Positions 1 through 8,194 of a stretch of 43,758 nucleotides of DNA are shown piece by piece. Under the pieces are notes generated by a model. The model saw nothing but the letters and a program-made list of their open reading frames with translations, ran no database searches and was not told where the DNA came from. The translations under genes and the position numbers were made by a program. Within the stretch, counting starts at the first letter, position 1. Each line of letters begins with the position of its first letter. Source of the DNA: an uncultured bacterium. GTDB taxonomy: Bacteria; Verrucomicrobiota; Kiritimatiellia; RFP12; UBA1067. Location: assembly GCA_902779865.1 (NCBI GenBank), contig CACZDG010000038.1, positions 1 through 43,758 on the forward strand. Direction: 5' to 3'.

Positions 1-618
1 GGGCGACTCCGCGAGCGGCACGCCGGCGGCGGGCTGCATCACGGTCTTCTCGCCGCGGCCGATGAACTCGAGCGCCCACACGTTCTGCATCTCCTGGCAC
101 ACTTCCGCGCAGCGGCCGCACTTGATACACTTGTCAGGGTAGAGCACGATCGACGGCGTGGAGGTATCCGGCTCGTGGTGGATCACTTCCTTCGGGAACG
201 GATTCTCGCGGATGCCGAAGTCGGCGGCGAGGCTCTGGAGTTCGCAGCGGCCGGAACGCGGGCACTGCAAGCAGTCGTTCGGATGGTTCGCGAGGATGAG
301 CTCGAGCACGGTCTTGCGCACCTGGACGATGTCGGGGTCGTGCGTGACGATGTGCATTCCCTGCGTCGCCTCCGTGCAGCACGCGCGGAGCAGCTTCGGG
401 CTAGGCACGAGCTTGCCGTTGTCGGCGGGGTTGCGGCTCGGGACAAGCTGGCGCACCACGCAGATGCCGCAGCTCGCGCCCGCCTTGAGGTCGGGGTGGT
501 AGCAGAGCGTGGGGATCTTGATGTGCGCGGCCTTCGCCGCGTTCAGGATCGAGGTGCCCTTCGGAACCTCAACGGTCTTGCCGTTGATTTCAAGGGTAAT
601 CATTTCAGTGTTTTCCAT
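1..618 (-). CDS. hydA: [FeFe] hydrogenase large subunit HydA, N-terminal part (cut by window edge)
   Basis: This is the catalytic subunit of a multimeric NADH-linked [FeFe] hydrogenase, but only the first 206 codons are in the window; the H-cluster domain lies beyond base 1. A plant-type [2Fe-2S] domain has Cys39, Cys50, Cys53 and Cys80. A NuoG-like His-Cys cluster follows (His112, Cys116, Cys119, Cys125), then a [4Fe-4S] motif beginning Cys164, Cys167, Cys170, Cys174. The ATG at 618 is preferred to the one at 603 because AAGGA lies about ten bases upstream. It follows hydB by 27 bp as the last visible gene of the operon. NuoG shares this N-terminus, but the adjoining hydB/hndB/hydC set favours hydrogenase. 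Confidence 0.92.
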   Translation of the reverse strand, partial: MENTEMITLEINGKTVEVPKGTSILNAAKAAHIKIPTLCYHPDLKAGASCGICVVRQLVPSRNPADNGKLVPSPKLLRACCTEATQGMHIVTHDPDIVQVRKTVLELILANHPNDCLQCPRSGRCELQSLAADFGIRENPFPKEVIHHEPDTSTPSIVLYPDKCIKCGRCAEVCQEMQNVWALEFIGRGEKTVMQPAAGVPLAESP

Positions 619-645
619 GATAAGCTATTCCTTTCCTTCCACTAA

Positions 646-2433
646 TCACCCGTGAGAAATCGCGCCGAACTTGCAGGTCTGCTCGCACTGGCCGCACTTG
701 ACGCACTTCGACTGGTCGATCACGTGCGGCTGCTTCACCGAACCCGTGATCGCGCCCGCCGGGCACTTCTTGGCGCACATCGTGCAGCCCTTGCACTTGG
801 CCGGGTCGATCTTGTACTGGATGAGCTTCGAGCACTTGCCGGCGCGACACTTCTTGTCCTTGATGTGCTCCATGTATTCGTCCATGAAGTAGCGGAGCGT
901 GGAGCGCACGGGGTTCGAGGCCGTCTGGCCGAGGCCGCAGAGGGACGCCTTGTTCATGGCGTCGCAGATGGCCTCCATGTCCTTGATGTCCTGCTCGGTG
1001 CCGCGACCGTCTGTGATCTTCTTGAGGTAGTTGAGCAGCTTGCGCCCGCCGATGCGGCAGGGAGCGCACTTGCCGCAGCTCTCGTCAACCGTAAAGTCGA
1101 GGTAGAACTTTGCGATATCCACCACGCAGTCCGTCTCGTCCATCACGATGAGGCCGCCGGAGCCCATGATCGAACCGATCTTGGCAAGCGACTCGTAGTC
1201 GATCGGGGTGTCGAGGAACTGCGGCGGGATGATGCCGCCGGAGGGACCGCCGGTCTGGGCAGCCTTGAACTGGTGGCCGCCGCGGATGCCGCCGCCGATG
1301 TCGAAGATGATCTCGCGGAGCGTGGTGCCCATCGGAACTTCGATGAGGCCGGAGTTGTTGACCTTGCCCGTGAGCGCGAAAACCTTGGTGCCCTTGGTGG
1401 TGGCCGTGCCGATCTTGTTGAACCAGTCCGCGCCCTTGTTGATGATAACGGGGATGTTCGCGAGGGTTTCGACGTTGTTGATCACCGTGGGACGTCCCCA
1501 CAGGCCCTTCACGGCCGGGAACGGAGGACGCGGCTTCGGCATGCCGCGGTTGCCCTCGATGGACTGCAACAAGGCGGTTTCCTCGCCGCACACGAACGCG
1601 CCCGCGCCGAAGCGGAGCTCAATGTCGAACGAGAAGCCCGATCCAAGGATATCGTCGCCGAGGAGGCCCAGCTCATGCGCCTGCTTGATGGCGATCTGGA
1701 GACGCTCGATGGCGAGCGGGTATTCCGCGCGGATGTAGATGAAGCCCTTGGAGGCGCCGATCGCGTAGCCGGCGATGGTCATCGCCTCGAGGATGGAGTG
1801 GGGATCGCCTTCGAGCGTGGAACGGTCCATGTACGCGCCGGGGTCGCCCTCGTCGGCGTTGCAGACCATGTACTTCTGGCCCTTGGGCTGCTGCTGGGCG
1901 AACTTCCACTTCATGCCGGTGGGGAAGCCAGCGCCGCCGCGGCCGCGAAGGCCCGACTTCAGGATCTCCTCGACCACCTGCTCAGGCGTCATCTCGAAGA
2001 GCACCTTCTCGATGGCCTTGTAGCCGTCGCGGGCGATGTAGTCTTCGATCTTCTCCGGGTCGATCACGCCGCAGTTCCTGAGCACGATGCGGTACTGCTT
2101 CTGGTAGAACGGGATGTTCGCCTCGGCGACGAGCTTCTTCGCCTGCTCGGGGTCGTAGCACAGACGCTGCACGACGCGGCCCTTCACCAGGTGCTCCGCG
2201 ACGATCTCCTTCACGTCCTCGGGCTTCACCTGCACGTAGAACGTGCCCTGCGGGAGGATCTTCACGATCGGGCCCTGCTCGCAGAACCCGAGGCAGCCCG
2301 TCACGACCACCTGCACCTTGTCCTTGAGGCCGGCCGCTTCGAGTTCCTTCTTGAACTCCTCGACGACGGTCGTGCCGCCGCCCGAGCAGCACGCGGTGCC
2401 GCCGCACACAAGTACGTATGATTCGTATGCCAT
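646..2433 (-). CDS. hydB: Hydrogenase NADH-binding subunit HydB (NuoF-like)
   Basis: This 595-residue flavoprotein subunit exchanges electrons between NADH and the hydrogenase FeS chain. An N-terminal thioredoxin-like [2Fe-2S] domain has Cys10, Cys15, Cys47 and Cys51. The NuoF core carries the NADH glycine-rich loop GRGGAGFPTG (about 164-173) and the FMN segment CNADEGDPGA (191-200). A [4Fe-4S] site uses Cys453, Cys456, Cys459 and Cys499. The C-terminus adds two ferredoxin motifs (Cys547/550/553/557 and Cys577/580/583/587), which separates HydB/HndC from respiratory NuoF. AAGGAG precedes the ATG. With HydA and HydC it should form the electron-bifurcating or NADH-dependent hydrogenase; which mode cannot be told from sequence. 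Confidence 0.96.
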   Translation of the reverse strand: MAYESYVLVCGGTACCSGGGTTVVEEFKKELEAAGLKDKVQVVVTGCLGFCEQGPIVKILPQGTFYVQVKPEDVKEIVAEHLVKGRVVQRLCYDPEQAKKLVAEANIPFYQKQYRIVLRNCGVIDPEKIEDYIARDGYKAIEKVLFEMTPEQVVEEILKSGLRGRGGAGFPTGMKWKFAQQQPKGQKYMVCNADEGDPGAYMDRSTLEGDPHSILEAMTIAGYAIGASKGFIYIRAEYPLAIERLQIAIKQAHELGLLGDDILGSGFSFDIELRFGAGAFVCGEETALLQSIEGNRGMPKPRPPFPAVKGLWGRPTVINNVETLANIPVIINKGADWFNKIGTATTKGTKVFALTGKVNNSGLIEVPMGTTLREIIFDIGGGIRGGHQFKAAQTGGPSGGIIPPQFLDTPIDYESLAKIGSIMGSGGLIVMDETDCVVDIAKFYLDFTVDESCGKCAPCRIGGRKLLNYLKKITDGRGTEQDIKDMEAICDAMNKASLCGLGQTASNPVRSTLRYFMDEYMEHIKDKKCRAGKCSKLIQYKIDPAKCKGCTMCAKKCPAGAITGSVKQPHVIDQSKCVKCGQCEQTCKFGAISHG

Positions 2434-2444
2434 TTTCGTGCTCC

Positions 2445-2840
2445 TTAGGAGTTCTTGATGATGTCGATCGAAGGACGGTCGAGGATCTTGTCGTCGATCA
2501 GCTGGTGGCCGACGATGTGCTTCTCAACCACGGCCTTCGCCGTGGCGGCGTCAACGTTGCCGTAGATCACGGCGGGCATTCCCGGCACGACCACCTCTAC
2601 GGTAGGCTCCGAGTGGCACAGGCCCATGCAGCCCGTCTGGCGGATGAGGACGTTAGTGAGTCCCTTCTCGTTGATCGCGCCGACGAGCGCCGTGAACGTG
2701 TCCTTGGCGCCGGCGGCGATGCCGCACGTGCCCATTCCCACGATCACCTGCACGTCCTTGTTGGACGCGTCGCGCATTTCCATTTCCTTCTGCTTCTCGC
2801 CGCGCATCCTGCGCAGGTCTTCAAGTGTAAGTTTTGCCAT
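2445..2840 (-). CDS. HndB-like [2Fe-2S] thioredoxin-fold subunit of the hydrogenase
   Basis: This small soluble iron-sulfur protein of 131 residues is the HndB-type accessory subunit of NAD(P)-linked [FeFe] hydrogenases. Residues about 30-120 form a thioredoxin-like ferredoxin fold, with GTCGIAAGA at Cys39 and TGCMGLC at Cys71 and Cys75. Only three of the four usual cluster cysteines are visible; the second position of the first motif is Ala. I believe that substitution is common in the HndB branch, but it should be checked. It sits 15 bp after hydC and 11 bp before hydB, so it is translated as part of the same operon. GGAAGG lies upstream of the ATG. Confidence 0.88.
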   Translation of the reverse strand: MAKLTLEDLRRMRGEKQKEMEMRDASNKDVQVIVGMGTCGIAAGAKDTFTALVGAINEKGLTNVLIRQTGCMGLCHSEPTVEVVVPGMPAVIYGNVDAATAKAVVEKHIVGHQLIDDKILDRPSIDIIKNS

Positions 2841-2855
2841 TGCCTTTTTCCTTCC

Positions 2856-3335
2856 TTAGCCGCGCTCGCGGTACTGCTTGATGATACTATCGACATCCTT
2901 CGAGGAGAGCTTGCCGTGTACTTCGCCGTTCACGACCGCCACCGGCGCGAGGCCGCAGCAGCCGAGGCAGCGCACCGCCTCCACTGAGAACATCCCGTCG
3001 GCCGACGTGGCGTTGAGGCCCACGCCGAGCTGGCGCTCGAACTCCTTGATGATGTCGTCGCCGCCGCGCAGGTAGCACGCGGTGCCGAGACACACCTGAA
3101 TGTTGTACTTGCCGGCCTTCTGCAGGCGGAAGAAGTTGTAGAACGTGATCACGCCGTAGATCTTGGCGAGCGGCACGTCCAGTATCTGGCTCGTTTCAAT
3201 GGCGATTTCGCGCGGAATGTAGCCATAGGTCTGCTGCACACGGTGCAGCACCATGATGAGGTTGCCCGGCTTCGCCTTCCATTCCTCGATAAACGCCCTC
3301 AGCTCGGGCGTCATCGTCTCTAGCTGTTTGCTCAT
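2856..3335 (-). CDS. hydC: Hydrogenase [2Fe-2S] subunit HydC (NuoE-like)
   Basis: This 159-residue NuoE/24-kDa-type subunit carries one [2Fe-2S] cluster and passes electrons to or from the HydB flavin. An N-terminal helical region (1-75) precedes a thioredoxin-like ferredoxin domain with Cys82 and Cys87 (VCLGTACYLRGG), and Cys123 and Cys127 (VRCLGCCGLAP). The length matches the family. It is the first gene after a recognisable promoter at 3387-3416, so it leads the hydrogenase transcript. An AAGGAAG Shine-Dalgarno lies just before the ATG. The gene order hydC-hndB-hydB-hydA is the usual one in anaerobes. Confidence 0.95.
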   Translation of the reverse strand: MSKQLETMTPELRAFIEEWKAKPGNLIMVLHRVQQTYGYIPREIAIETSQILDVPLAKIYGVITFYNFFRLQKAGKYNIQVCLGTACYLRGGDDIIKEFERQLGVGLNATSADGMFSVEAVRCLGCCGLAPVAVVNGEVHGKLSSKDVDSIIKQYRERG

Positions 3336-3386
3336 TTTTCTTCTTCCTTGTTATGATGGAAATCTTCTCCTGTGCGGATAAGTAAT

Positions 3387-3416
3387 ATTATCTCACAATT
3401 GCCCCTAGTTAGGCAA
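3387..3416 (-). promoter_or_regulatory. Promoter of the hydrogenase operon
   Basis: On the minus strand a -35 TTGCCT (3411-3416) and a -10 GATAAT (3387-3392) are 18 bp apart, and the -10 is preceded by TGA as an extended -10. The -35 is directly preceded by TACCC, as in several other promoters of this window. The spacer carries TTGTGA, a possible half-site of a Rex-type redox operator, but no second half is present. The 5' leader would be about 45 nt. Confidence 0.6.
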
Positions 3417-3446
3417 GGGTAAGATAGGTAAATTTTCCAGTTCCTT

Positions 3447-3980
3447 TTATCCGGCCTCCTGCGATTCCAGAAACTCCTTCGCAAGCGCAATCCCTTCCGC
3501 GCTTTCAAGTCCGCCAACCGCCTCCGCAAGCTCGCTGCGCGAGATCGAATACTCCGATTCGCCCTTCTTATGCGTGAATGTGAGCTCGAAATCGCCCGGA
3601 TAGTTGAAAAGCATCAACACCGCCCCCGCCAGGTCACCCATCGGCGGCAGGTCGATGTGCGTGGCGGAAAAGCTGTAGTTAAGCTCCGTGCCCACCCCCT
3701 TTTCGGATTTTAGGCTCACCGCGCCGTCGGTCGCTTCGCAGATTTGCTTGAGGATCGGCAGACCAAGCCCGACTTTGCGCTTGTCGTGCTTGCCAGCCTC
3801 GGTGTAGAAGGGATTGAACGCGCGCGCCTGAGTCGCCTCGTCCATGCCTTTGCCGTCGTCCTTGATCGTGACGGCAATGGTCTTGCCATCTTCGATTATC
3901 GTGAGTTCAACATGCCGAGCCCCGGCCTCGATGGAGTTCTGGGCGGTGTCGGCGATTACGTCTGCAAGCGTAGCGTGCAT
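3447..3980 (-). CDS. Stand-alone GHKL (HATPase_c) ATP-binding protein
   Basis: This 177-residue protein consists of little more than a histidine-kinase-type ATPase domain. The N box DTAQNSIEAG is near residues 11-20, the G1 box DDGKGM near 41-46, and the G2 box KVGLGLPI near 69-76. There is no phospho-acceptor His domain, sensor or membrane segment, so it is not a complete kinase. Anti-sigma-type or regulatory ATPases look like this. Genes of this kind are known beside HydABC operons of Firmicutes and Thermotogae, which fits its position 111 bp ahead of hydC. It starts 2 bp after the rhamnosidase stop, so it is probably translated from the glycoside-hydrolase transcript. Starts further upstream in this frame run inside that gene and have no domain support. 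Confidence 0.82.
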   Translation of the reverse strand: MHATLADVIADTAQNSIEAGARHVELTIIEDGKTIAVTIKDDGKGMDEATQARAFNPFYTEAGKHDKRKVGLGLPILKQICEATDGAVSLKSEKGVGTELNYSFSATHIDLPPMGDLAGAVLMLFNYPGDFELTFTHKKGESEYSISRSELAEAVGGLESAEGIALAKEFLESQEAG

Positions 3981-3982
3981 GG

Positions 3983-6391
3983 TTAGATCTCGTTTACGCC
4001 GGGTTTGAGCGGCTTCACGACGCCGCCGAATGTGAATTCTCCCGCAACGGGCGTGACAACGCGCCCGTGCGCCTTGCCGCCGTCGAAGGTCAAATCGACC
4101 TCGATCATCTTCCCGCTCGGATGCGGATACGACGCCTTGATCGATTTCAACCCGCCCGGCTGCGGCGCAACGCGCACCTTCTCGAAGAACGGTGCCGCGC
4201 TGCGGATTCCCGCCACGCCCGTGCGCAAAAACCAGAGCGGATGCGCACCCCACGCATGGCAGTCGCTGCGGGCGTCGTGGCCGGGATATTCAGGCGATTC
4301 CAGGGTCGTCGTCGCGCCGAGCTTCACATAGCCCTTCCAGAGGTCAAGCCGATTGAGGAATAGATCCGCGCGCCCGAACTTGAAATAGGTCTCGAAGAGG
4401 TAGTACGAGAAGTAAACCGTCGTGCGGTGGATATTCTTCTCGGTAATCAGCTTCTCGAAGAGCGCCTTCGCGCGCTCGCCCTCGAATACTTCCGTCAAGA
4501 GCGCCAGACACTGTGCATGCTCCGCGAATGATTTGCGGGCGGCGTCGGATGCGAAGAGCCCGCGCCCTTCGTCGAAGAATTGCTTGACGATGGCCGGCTT
4601 GAGCTTTTCAGCCTTCTCGCGCCAGTGCGCGGCGAGGTGATGGTTGCCGAAGGCTTCTTCGATCTTCGCCGCGCCCTGTAGCGCCGCAAGGTAGAAGAGG
4701 TTCATCTCGGCGTTCGCGCCGCCGTCGCGCGAACCCGGCGCCCAGCCACCGTGCCATTCGCCGCTCGTCACCCAGTCCATGAAAGACCATCCCGGCAACT
4801 TGTGGATAATGCCATCCTCGCGCTCGTACAGCTCGAAGCCGTGGAGGGTATCGCGCATTCCGGGGAGGCGGGCGCGGAGCCATTCGCGGTTGGCGTGGTT
4901 CATCACGTAGTCGGCATACATTCCAAGATAGCAGAGCGTGTAGGATGCGCCTTCCTGCGTGCCGACTGTGGGGAAGTTGAACGGCACGTTGCCGTCGTCG
5001 CGACGGTTCAGGTCGTAGATTTCAATCGCACGGCGGATGATCGCGTCGTCCGCAGTCATTGCGGAAATGACATTGAGCTGCACGCGGGTATCGCCGGGGT
5101 ACATCTGCTGCTCGTAGAAAGGACAGTCGAACAGCATCTCATGGCAGCACATCTGCATGGCGCGTGCGCAAATCGCCTGCACGCCAGTGAGCGCGGAATC
5201 CTCGGGCGTGTCGAACCGCGTTTCGCACTCAAGCGGATAGCGCGATTCGATGAGCGCGAGGTCCTGGATTTCCACTGGCACATCGCCAGCTTCGATGATG
5301 ACCTCGCACCAGCGTCCGCACCGGAACCACGGCGGCTGGAACACGGCGCGGTCGCGTCCGTCGAACACGAACCTATCGCCGAATCCGCTGAAGGATTTGC
5401 CTTCCCATTCGCCGCGGTTGCCCTTGAAGCTGCCCTTGATTCTCGGATTCTTCGAGGGGCCACGCAACGCCTCGGCCCACTGCCAGCTCATCTTTCCGCC
5501 CTTGCCGCCCTTCACGATCGCCTCGGGATACGCGCAAATGTAGCGGCCAAGATCCCAGAGGATACGACGCTTCTCGCCCGGCTTCACGACTAGCGGGAAT
5601 TTCATTTCGCCGCCATCCACGAATTTGCCAGGACGCACCCTGTACTCGGTCTGCTCCGGAAGCTGCGACGGGAAGAGCATCCAGCCCTGCTGGCGGATGC
5701 CGTACCTGCTGCCGCCGCCCATGGGCTTGCGCACGACGGCCGGCTTGAGCCACTTGCCCGGCGTGCAGTCGTAGATGCCGGAGCCGTGGATCTCGAAGCC
5801 GTCGCCCGCACCCCACGCGCCGCCGGACTTGCCGATGTTCTTGACGCCCGTGATGGGCCCGCATTTCCACGCGCCCCTGCCCGTGGTGAGGACGGCATCG
5901 TACTTGCCCTCAGCCTTCAGGCAGAAGCCGAGCTTGTAGGAGAGCTGCGCGAGCGGCGACGCCCGGAACGGCATGCGCCACACCGTCGCCTCCATCACGT
6001 GCCTGCCCGGCGCAAGCGCAATTCGGTAGCTCTGATACATCCAGTTTTCGACAGTGCCGCGATGCGGACCGCGCGAGATGAACTCACCGTCGAGCGTGAG
6101 GTAGTAGCGCTCGTCGCCGGTGACGTCGAACTCAAGCGGCGAACCGTCGCTTTCGAACTCGCATTTGAAGCGCACGATGCGCGGAAGCAACGGATACGCC
6201 ACCTCATCCTTGATATCGGGATGCGAGAGCCACGCCGCCTGGTCGATCGGCTGCACCGGCAGGATCGAGGTATTGCCGCGGGTGAAGCGCGGGGGTTTGA
6301 CCACGCGCTCCACAGTAGCGCCATAAGCCATTGCCGCAGCTGCGCACGCGGCGGTAATTACATTCAGTTTCAAGATGCCTATAGGTTTCAT
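3983..6391 (-). CDS. Secreted GH78-like alpha-L-rhamnosidase
   Basis: This 802-residue exported glycoside hydrolase probably removes alpha-L-rhamnose from plant or mucosal glycans. A signal peptide ends near AMAYGA (residues 1-24). The beta-rich N-terminal half contains the substrate-side domains. The six-hairpin (alpha/alpha)6 barrel shows the GH78 signature DCPFYEQQMYPGDT near 418-431, including the usual acid Glu and Gly-Asp, and a SDCHAWGAHPLWF motif near 705-720. A C-terminal beta-sandwich closes the protein. The ATG at 6391 is chosen over an in-frame one at 6451 because the promoter -10 at 6442-6447 lies downstream of that start, and GAGGA precedes 6391. Substrate within GH78 cannot be fixed from sequence. 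Confidence 0.88.
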   Translation of the reverse strand: MKPIGILKLNVITAACAAAAMAYGATVERVVKPPRFTRGNTSILPVQPIDQAAWLSHPDIKDEVAYPLLPRIVRFKCEFESDGSPLEFDVTGDERYYLTLDGEFISRGPHRGTVENWMYQSYRIALAPGRHVMEATVWRMPFRASPLAQLSYKLGFCLKAEGKYDAVLTTGRGAWKCGPITGVKNIGKSGGAWGAGDGFEIHGSGIYDCTPGKWLKPAVVRKPMGGGSRYGIRQQGWMLFPSQLPEQTEYRVRPGKFVDGGEMKFPLVVKPGEKRRILWDLGRYICAYPEAIVKGGKGGKMSWQWAEALRGPSKNPRIKGSFKGNRGEWEGKSFSGFGDRFVFDGRDRAVFQPPWFRCGRWCEVIIEAGDVPVEIQDLALIESRYPLECETRFDTPEDSALTGVQAICARAMQMCCHEMLFDCPFYEQQMYPGDTRVQLNVISAMTADDAIIRRAIEIYDLNRRDDGNVPFNFPTVGTQEGASYTLCYLGMYADYVMNHANREWLRARLPGMRDTLHGFELYEREDGIIHKLPGWSFMDWVTSGEWHGGWAPGSRDGGANAEMNLFYLAALQGAAKIEEAFGNHHLAAHWREKAEKLKPAIVKQFFDEGRGLFASDAARKSFAEHAQCLALLTEVFEGERAKALFEKLITEKNIHRTTVYFSYYLFETYFKFGRADLFLNRLDLWKGYVKLGATTTLESPEYPGHDARSDCHAWGAHPLWFLRTGVAGIRSAAPFFEKVRVAPQPGGLKSIKASYPHPSGKMIEVDLTFDGGKAHGRVVTPVAGEFTFGGVVKPLKPGVNEI

Positions 6392-6441
6392 TCCATTCCT
6401 CGTTTTTTCTGCGCCGAAGGCCATTCTCCGGCACAAGGTGA

Positions 6442-6470
6442 AGTATAGCAAAGTGCATTCGAAATCGCAA
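6442..6470 (-). promoter_or_regulatory. Promoter of the rhamnosidase gene
   Basis: TTGCGA (6465-6470) and TATACT (6442-6447) are separated by 17 bp, with TGC before the -10 giving an extended -10. The predicted leader is about 45 nt. This promoter probably also serves the ATPase gene 2 bp downstream of the rhamnosidase. Confidence 0.7.
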
Positions 6471-6480
6471 GCCTCCTACC

Positions 6481-6810
6481 GCCCGCCCTAAATGGGCGGG
6501 CTATCAAGTTGCTTGCGCTTTGCCATTTGCACCGCGCTCACCTGCCTATCGCATGCCCTAAATGGGCGGGCTATCAAGTTGCTTTTGCTTTGCCATTTGC
6601 ATCGCGCCTGCCTGCCTATCACGCGCCCTGAATGGGCGAGCTATCAAGTTGCTTTCGCTTTGCCATTTGCACCGCGCTTGCCTGCCTATCACGCGCCCTG
6701 AATGGGCGAGCTATCAAGTTGCTTTCGCTTTGCCATTTGCATCGCGCCTGCCAGCCTATCACGCGCCCTGAATGGGCGGGCTATCAAGTTGCTTTCGCTT
6801 TGCCATTTGC
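6481..6810 (+). repeat. 70-bp tandem repeat, about 4.7 copies
   Basis: Units recur with ATGGGCG at 6492, 6562, 6632, 6702 and 6772, exactly 70 bp apart and differing by a few bases. Each unit holds a GCCC-N5-GGGC hairpin, extended to 8-bp arms in the first copy, followed by GCTATCAAGTTGCTTTCGC. Because 70 is not a multiple of three, the apparent plus-strand reading frames here shift between copies and are not genes. The rest of the 6392-6942 interval is two further copies of a CCGAAGGCTTCG-type palindrome (about 6842 and 6885). No gene is seen. Confidence 0.92.
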
Positions 6811-6919
6811 TACCCCTGCGGCTCATCGGCAGCGGCTCACCGAAGGCTTCGGCAGCGGCCATGAAGCCCATCTGCAGCGGCCCTCCGAAGGCTTCGCCAG
6901 CTGCCACCCTTCAACTTGA

Positions 6920-6944
6920 GATTGCGGCCATTCAGGCCGCAATC
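6920..6944 (-). terminator. Hairpin overlapping the fucO stop codon
   Basis: A perfect 10-bp inverted repeat (GATTGCGGCC and its complement, loop ATTCA) includes the last bases of the fucO stop codon. No U-run follows, so it may be a Rho-type end or an mRNA 3' stabiliser rather than a classical intrinsic terminator. Confidence 0.5.
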
Positions 6945-8088
6945 ACATAAGCGACCGGTAAAGCTTCGCAATCTGCTCAACCGTGCAATCGCGTGGATTG
7001 CCCGGGCGGCAGGCATCGGCGTAGGCGCTTTCGGCGAGGAACTGCACATCTTCCTTCTTGAGCACGCCCTTGAGATCCGGAGGAATGCCCACGTCGGCGG
7101 CCAGCTTCTCGACGGCGGCGATCGCGGCCTTGCGCGCGGCGGCGAGCGGCATCTTATCAACGCCTTTCACACCCATCGCCTCGGCAATCTTGCGGTACTT
7201 CGTGCCAGTCGCCGGCGCGTTGAACTTCATCGCCGTCGGAAGCAGAATCGCGCACGCCTTGCCGTGGGGCATGTCGTAGAGCGCCGAAAGGCCGTGAGCC
7301 ATCGAGTGGTCAACGCCGAGGCCAACGTTCGAGAAGCCCATGCCGGCGATGTACTGCCCAAGCGCCATGCCCTCGCGGCCGGAGGGCTTATTGGCCACCG
7401 CGTCGCGCAGGTGCAGCGAAATGAGGCGAATAGCCTCGAGGTGCATCATGTCGGTCATCGGGCAAGCGGCCTTAGTGATGTAGCCTTCGATCGCGTGGGT
7501 GAGCGCATCCATGCCCGTGAACGCCGTAAGACCCTTCGGCATTGTCGCCATCATCTCGGGATCGACGAACGCCACCACTGGGATGTCGTGCGGATCCACG
7601 CACACGAACTTGCGCTTCTTCTCGACGTCGGTGATCACGTAGTTGATCGTGACTTCGGCCGCGGTGCCGGCCGTGGTGGGCACGGCGAGGATCGGCTTCG
7701 AGGGGTTCTTCGTTGGAGCGCAGCCCTCGAGCGAGCGCACATCCGCAAACTTCGGATTCGCGATGATGATACCAACGGCCTTCGCGGTGTCCATCGAGGA
7801 ACCGCCGCCGATAGCGATGATGCAGTCGGCCTTCGCCGCCTTGAACGCCTTCACGCCGTTCTTGACGTTGGCGATGGTGGGATTGGGCTTGATCTCGCTG
7901 TAGATGGCGTATTTGACCTTCGCCTTGTCGAGGAGGTCGGTCACTTTCTTCGTGACGCCGAACTTGATCAGGTCCGGATCGGAAAACACGACCGGCTTCT
8001 TGAGACCGCGGTGCGCGAGCTCGTTTACGATTTCCTTGACGGCACCCGCGCCGTGGTAGGAAGTTTCATTCAAGATGATGCGGTTCAT
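6943..8088 (-). CDS. fucO: Lactaldehyde reductase / 1,2-propanediol oxidoreductase (iron-dependent)
   Basis: This 381-residue group III, iron-dependent alcohol dehydrogenase very closely resembles E. coli FucO. FucO reduces L-lactaldehyde from rhamnose or fucose breakdown to 1,2-propanediol with NADH. The NAD loop GGGSSMDTAKA is at 94-104. The four metal ligands are all present at Asp194, His198, His261 and His275, each two less than in E. coli FucO. Long identical blocks such as PTTAGTAAEVTINYVITD and KFVCVDPHDIP support the subfamily rather than a generic alcohol dehydrogenase. The start at 8088 matches the E. coli N-terminus, with AAGGAG upstream. A nearby rhamnosidase gene makes rhamnose the likely source. 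No kinase or aldolase genes are in the window. Confidence 0.93.
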   Translation of the reverse strand: MNRIILNETSYHGAGAVKEIVNELAHRGLKKPVVFSDPDLIKFGVTKKVTDLLDKAKVKYAIYSEIKPNPTIANVKNGVKAFKAAKADCIIAIGGGSSMDTAKAVGIIIANPKFADVRSLEGCAPTKNPSKPILAVPTTAGTAAEVTINYVITDVEKKRKFVCVDPHDIPVVAFVDPEMMATMPKGLTAFTGMDALTHAIEGYITKAACPMTDMMHLEAIRLISLHLRDAVANKPSGREGMALGQYIAGMGFSNVGLGVDHSMAHGLSALYDMPHGKACAILLPTAMKFNAPATGTKYRKIAEAMGVKGVDKMPLAAARKAAIAAVEKLAADVGIPPDLKGVLKKEDVQFLAESAYADACRPGNPRDCTVEQIAKLYRSLM

Positions 8089-8126
8089 TTTTTTGCTGGC
8101 TCCTTTGGGGTTGAAAAGACGTGGCA

Positions 8127-8155
8127 ATTATACCACTTTTACTAAGCATTTGAAA
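8127..8155 (-). promoter_or_regulatory. Promoter of fucO
   Basis: A perfect -10 TATAAT (8127-8132) is preceded by TGG. The hexamer 17 bp upstream is TTTCAA, a weak -35, so the extended -10 probably compensates or an activator is used. Confidence 0.6.
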
Positions 8156-8194
8156 GCGCGATTTCCGGATTATTCGGATTTCCCGGCCAACCAC

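Noticed and set aside
652..2421. 589-codon open frame on the plus strand opposite hydB
   Set aside because: It is an antisense shadow of a G+C-rich conserved gene; composition is Arg/Leu/Ala/Asp without any domain.
3393..3398. Rex redox-regulator site at the hydrogenase promoter
   Set aside because: Only one half-site (TTGTGA on the minus strand) is present; the same hexamer occurs by chance at the rpsP promoter.
6492..6919. Overlapping plus-strand small frames beginning MGGLSSC or MGELSSC
   Set aside because: They arise from the 70-bp tandem repeat, and each copy shifts the frame; no ribosome site or domain.
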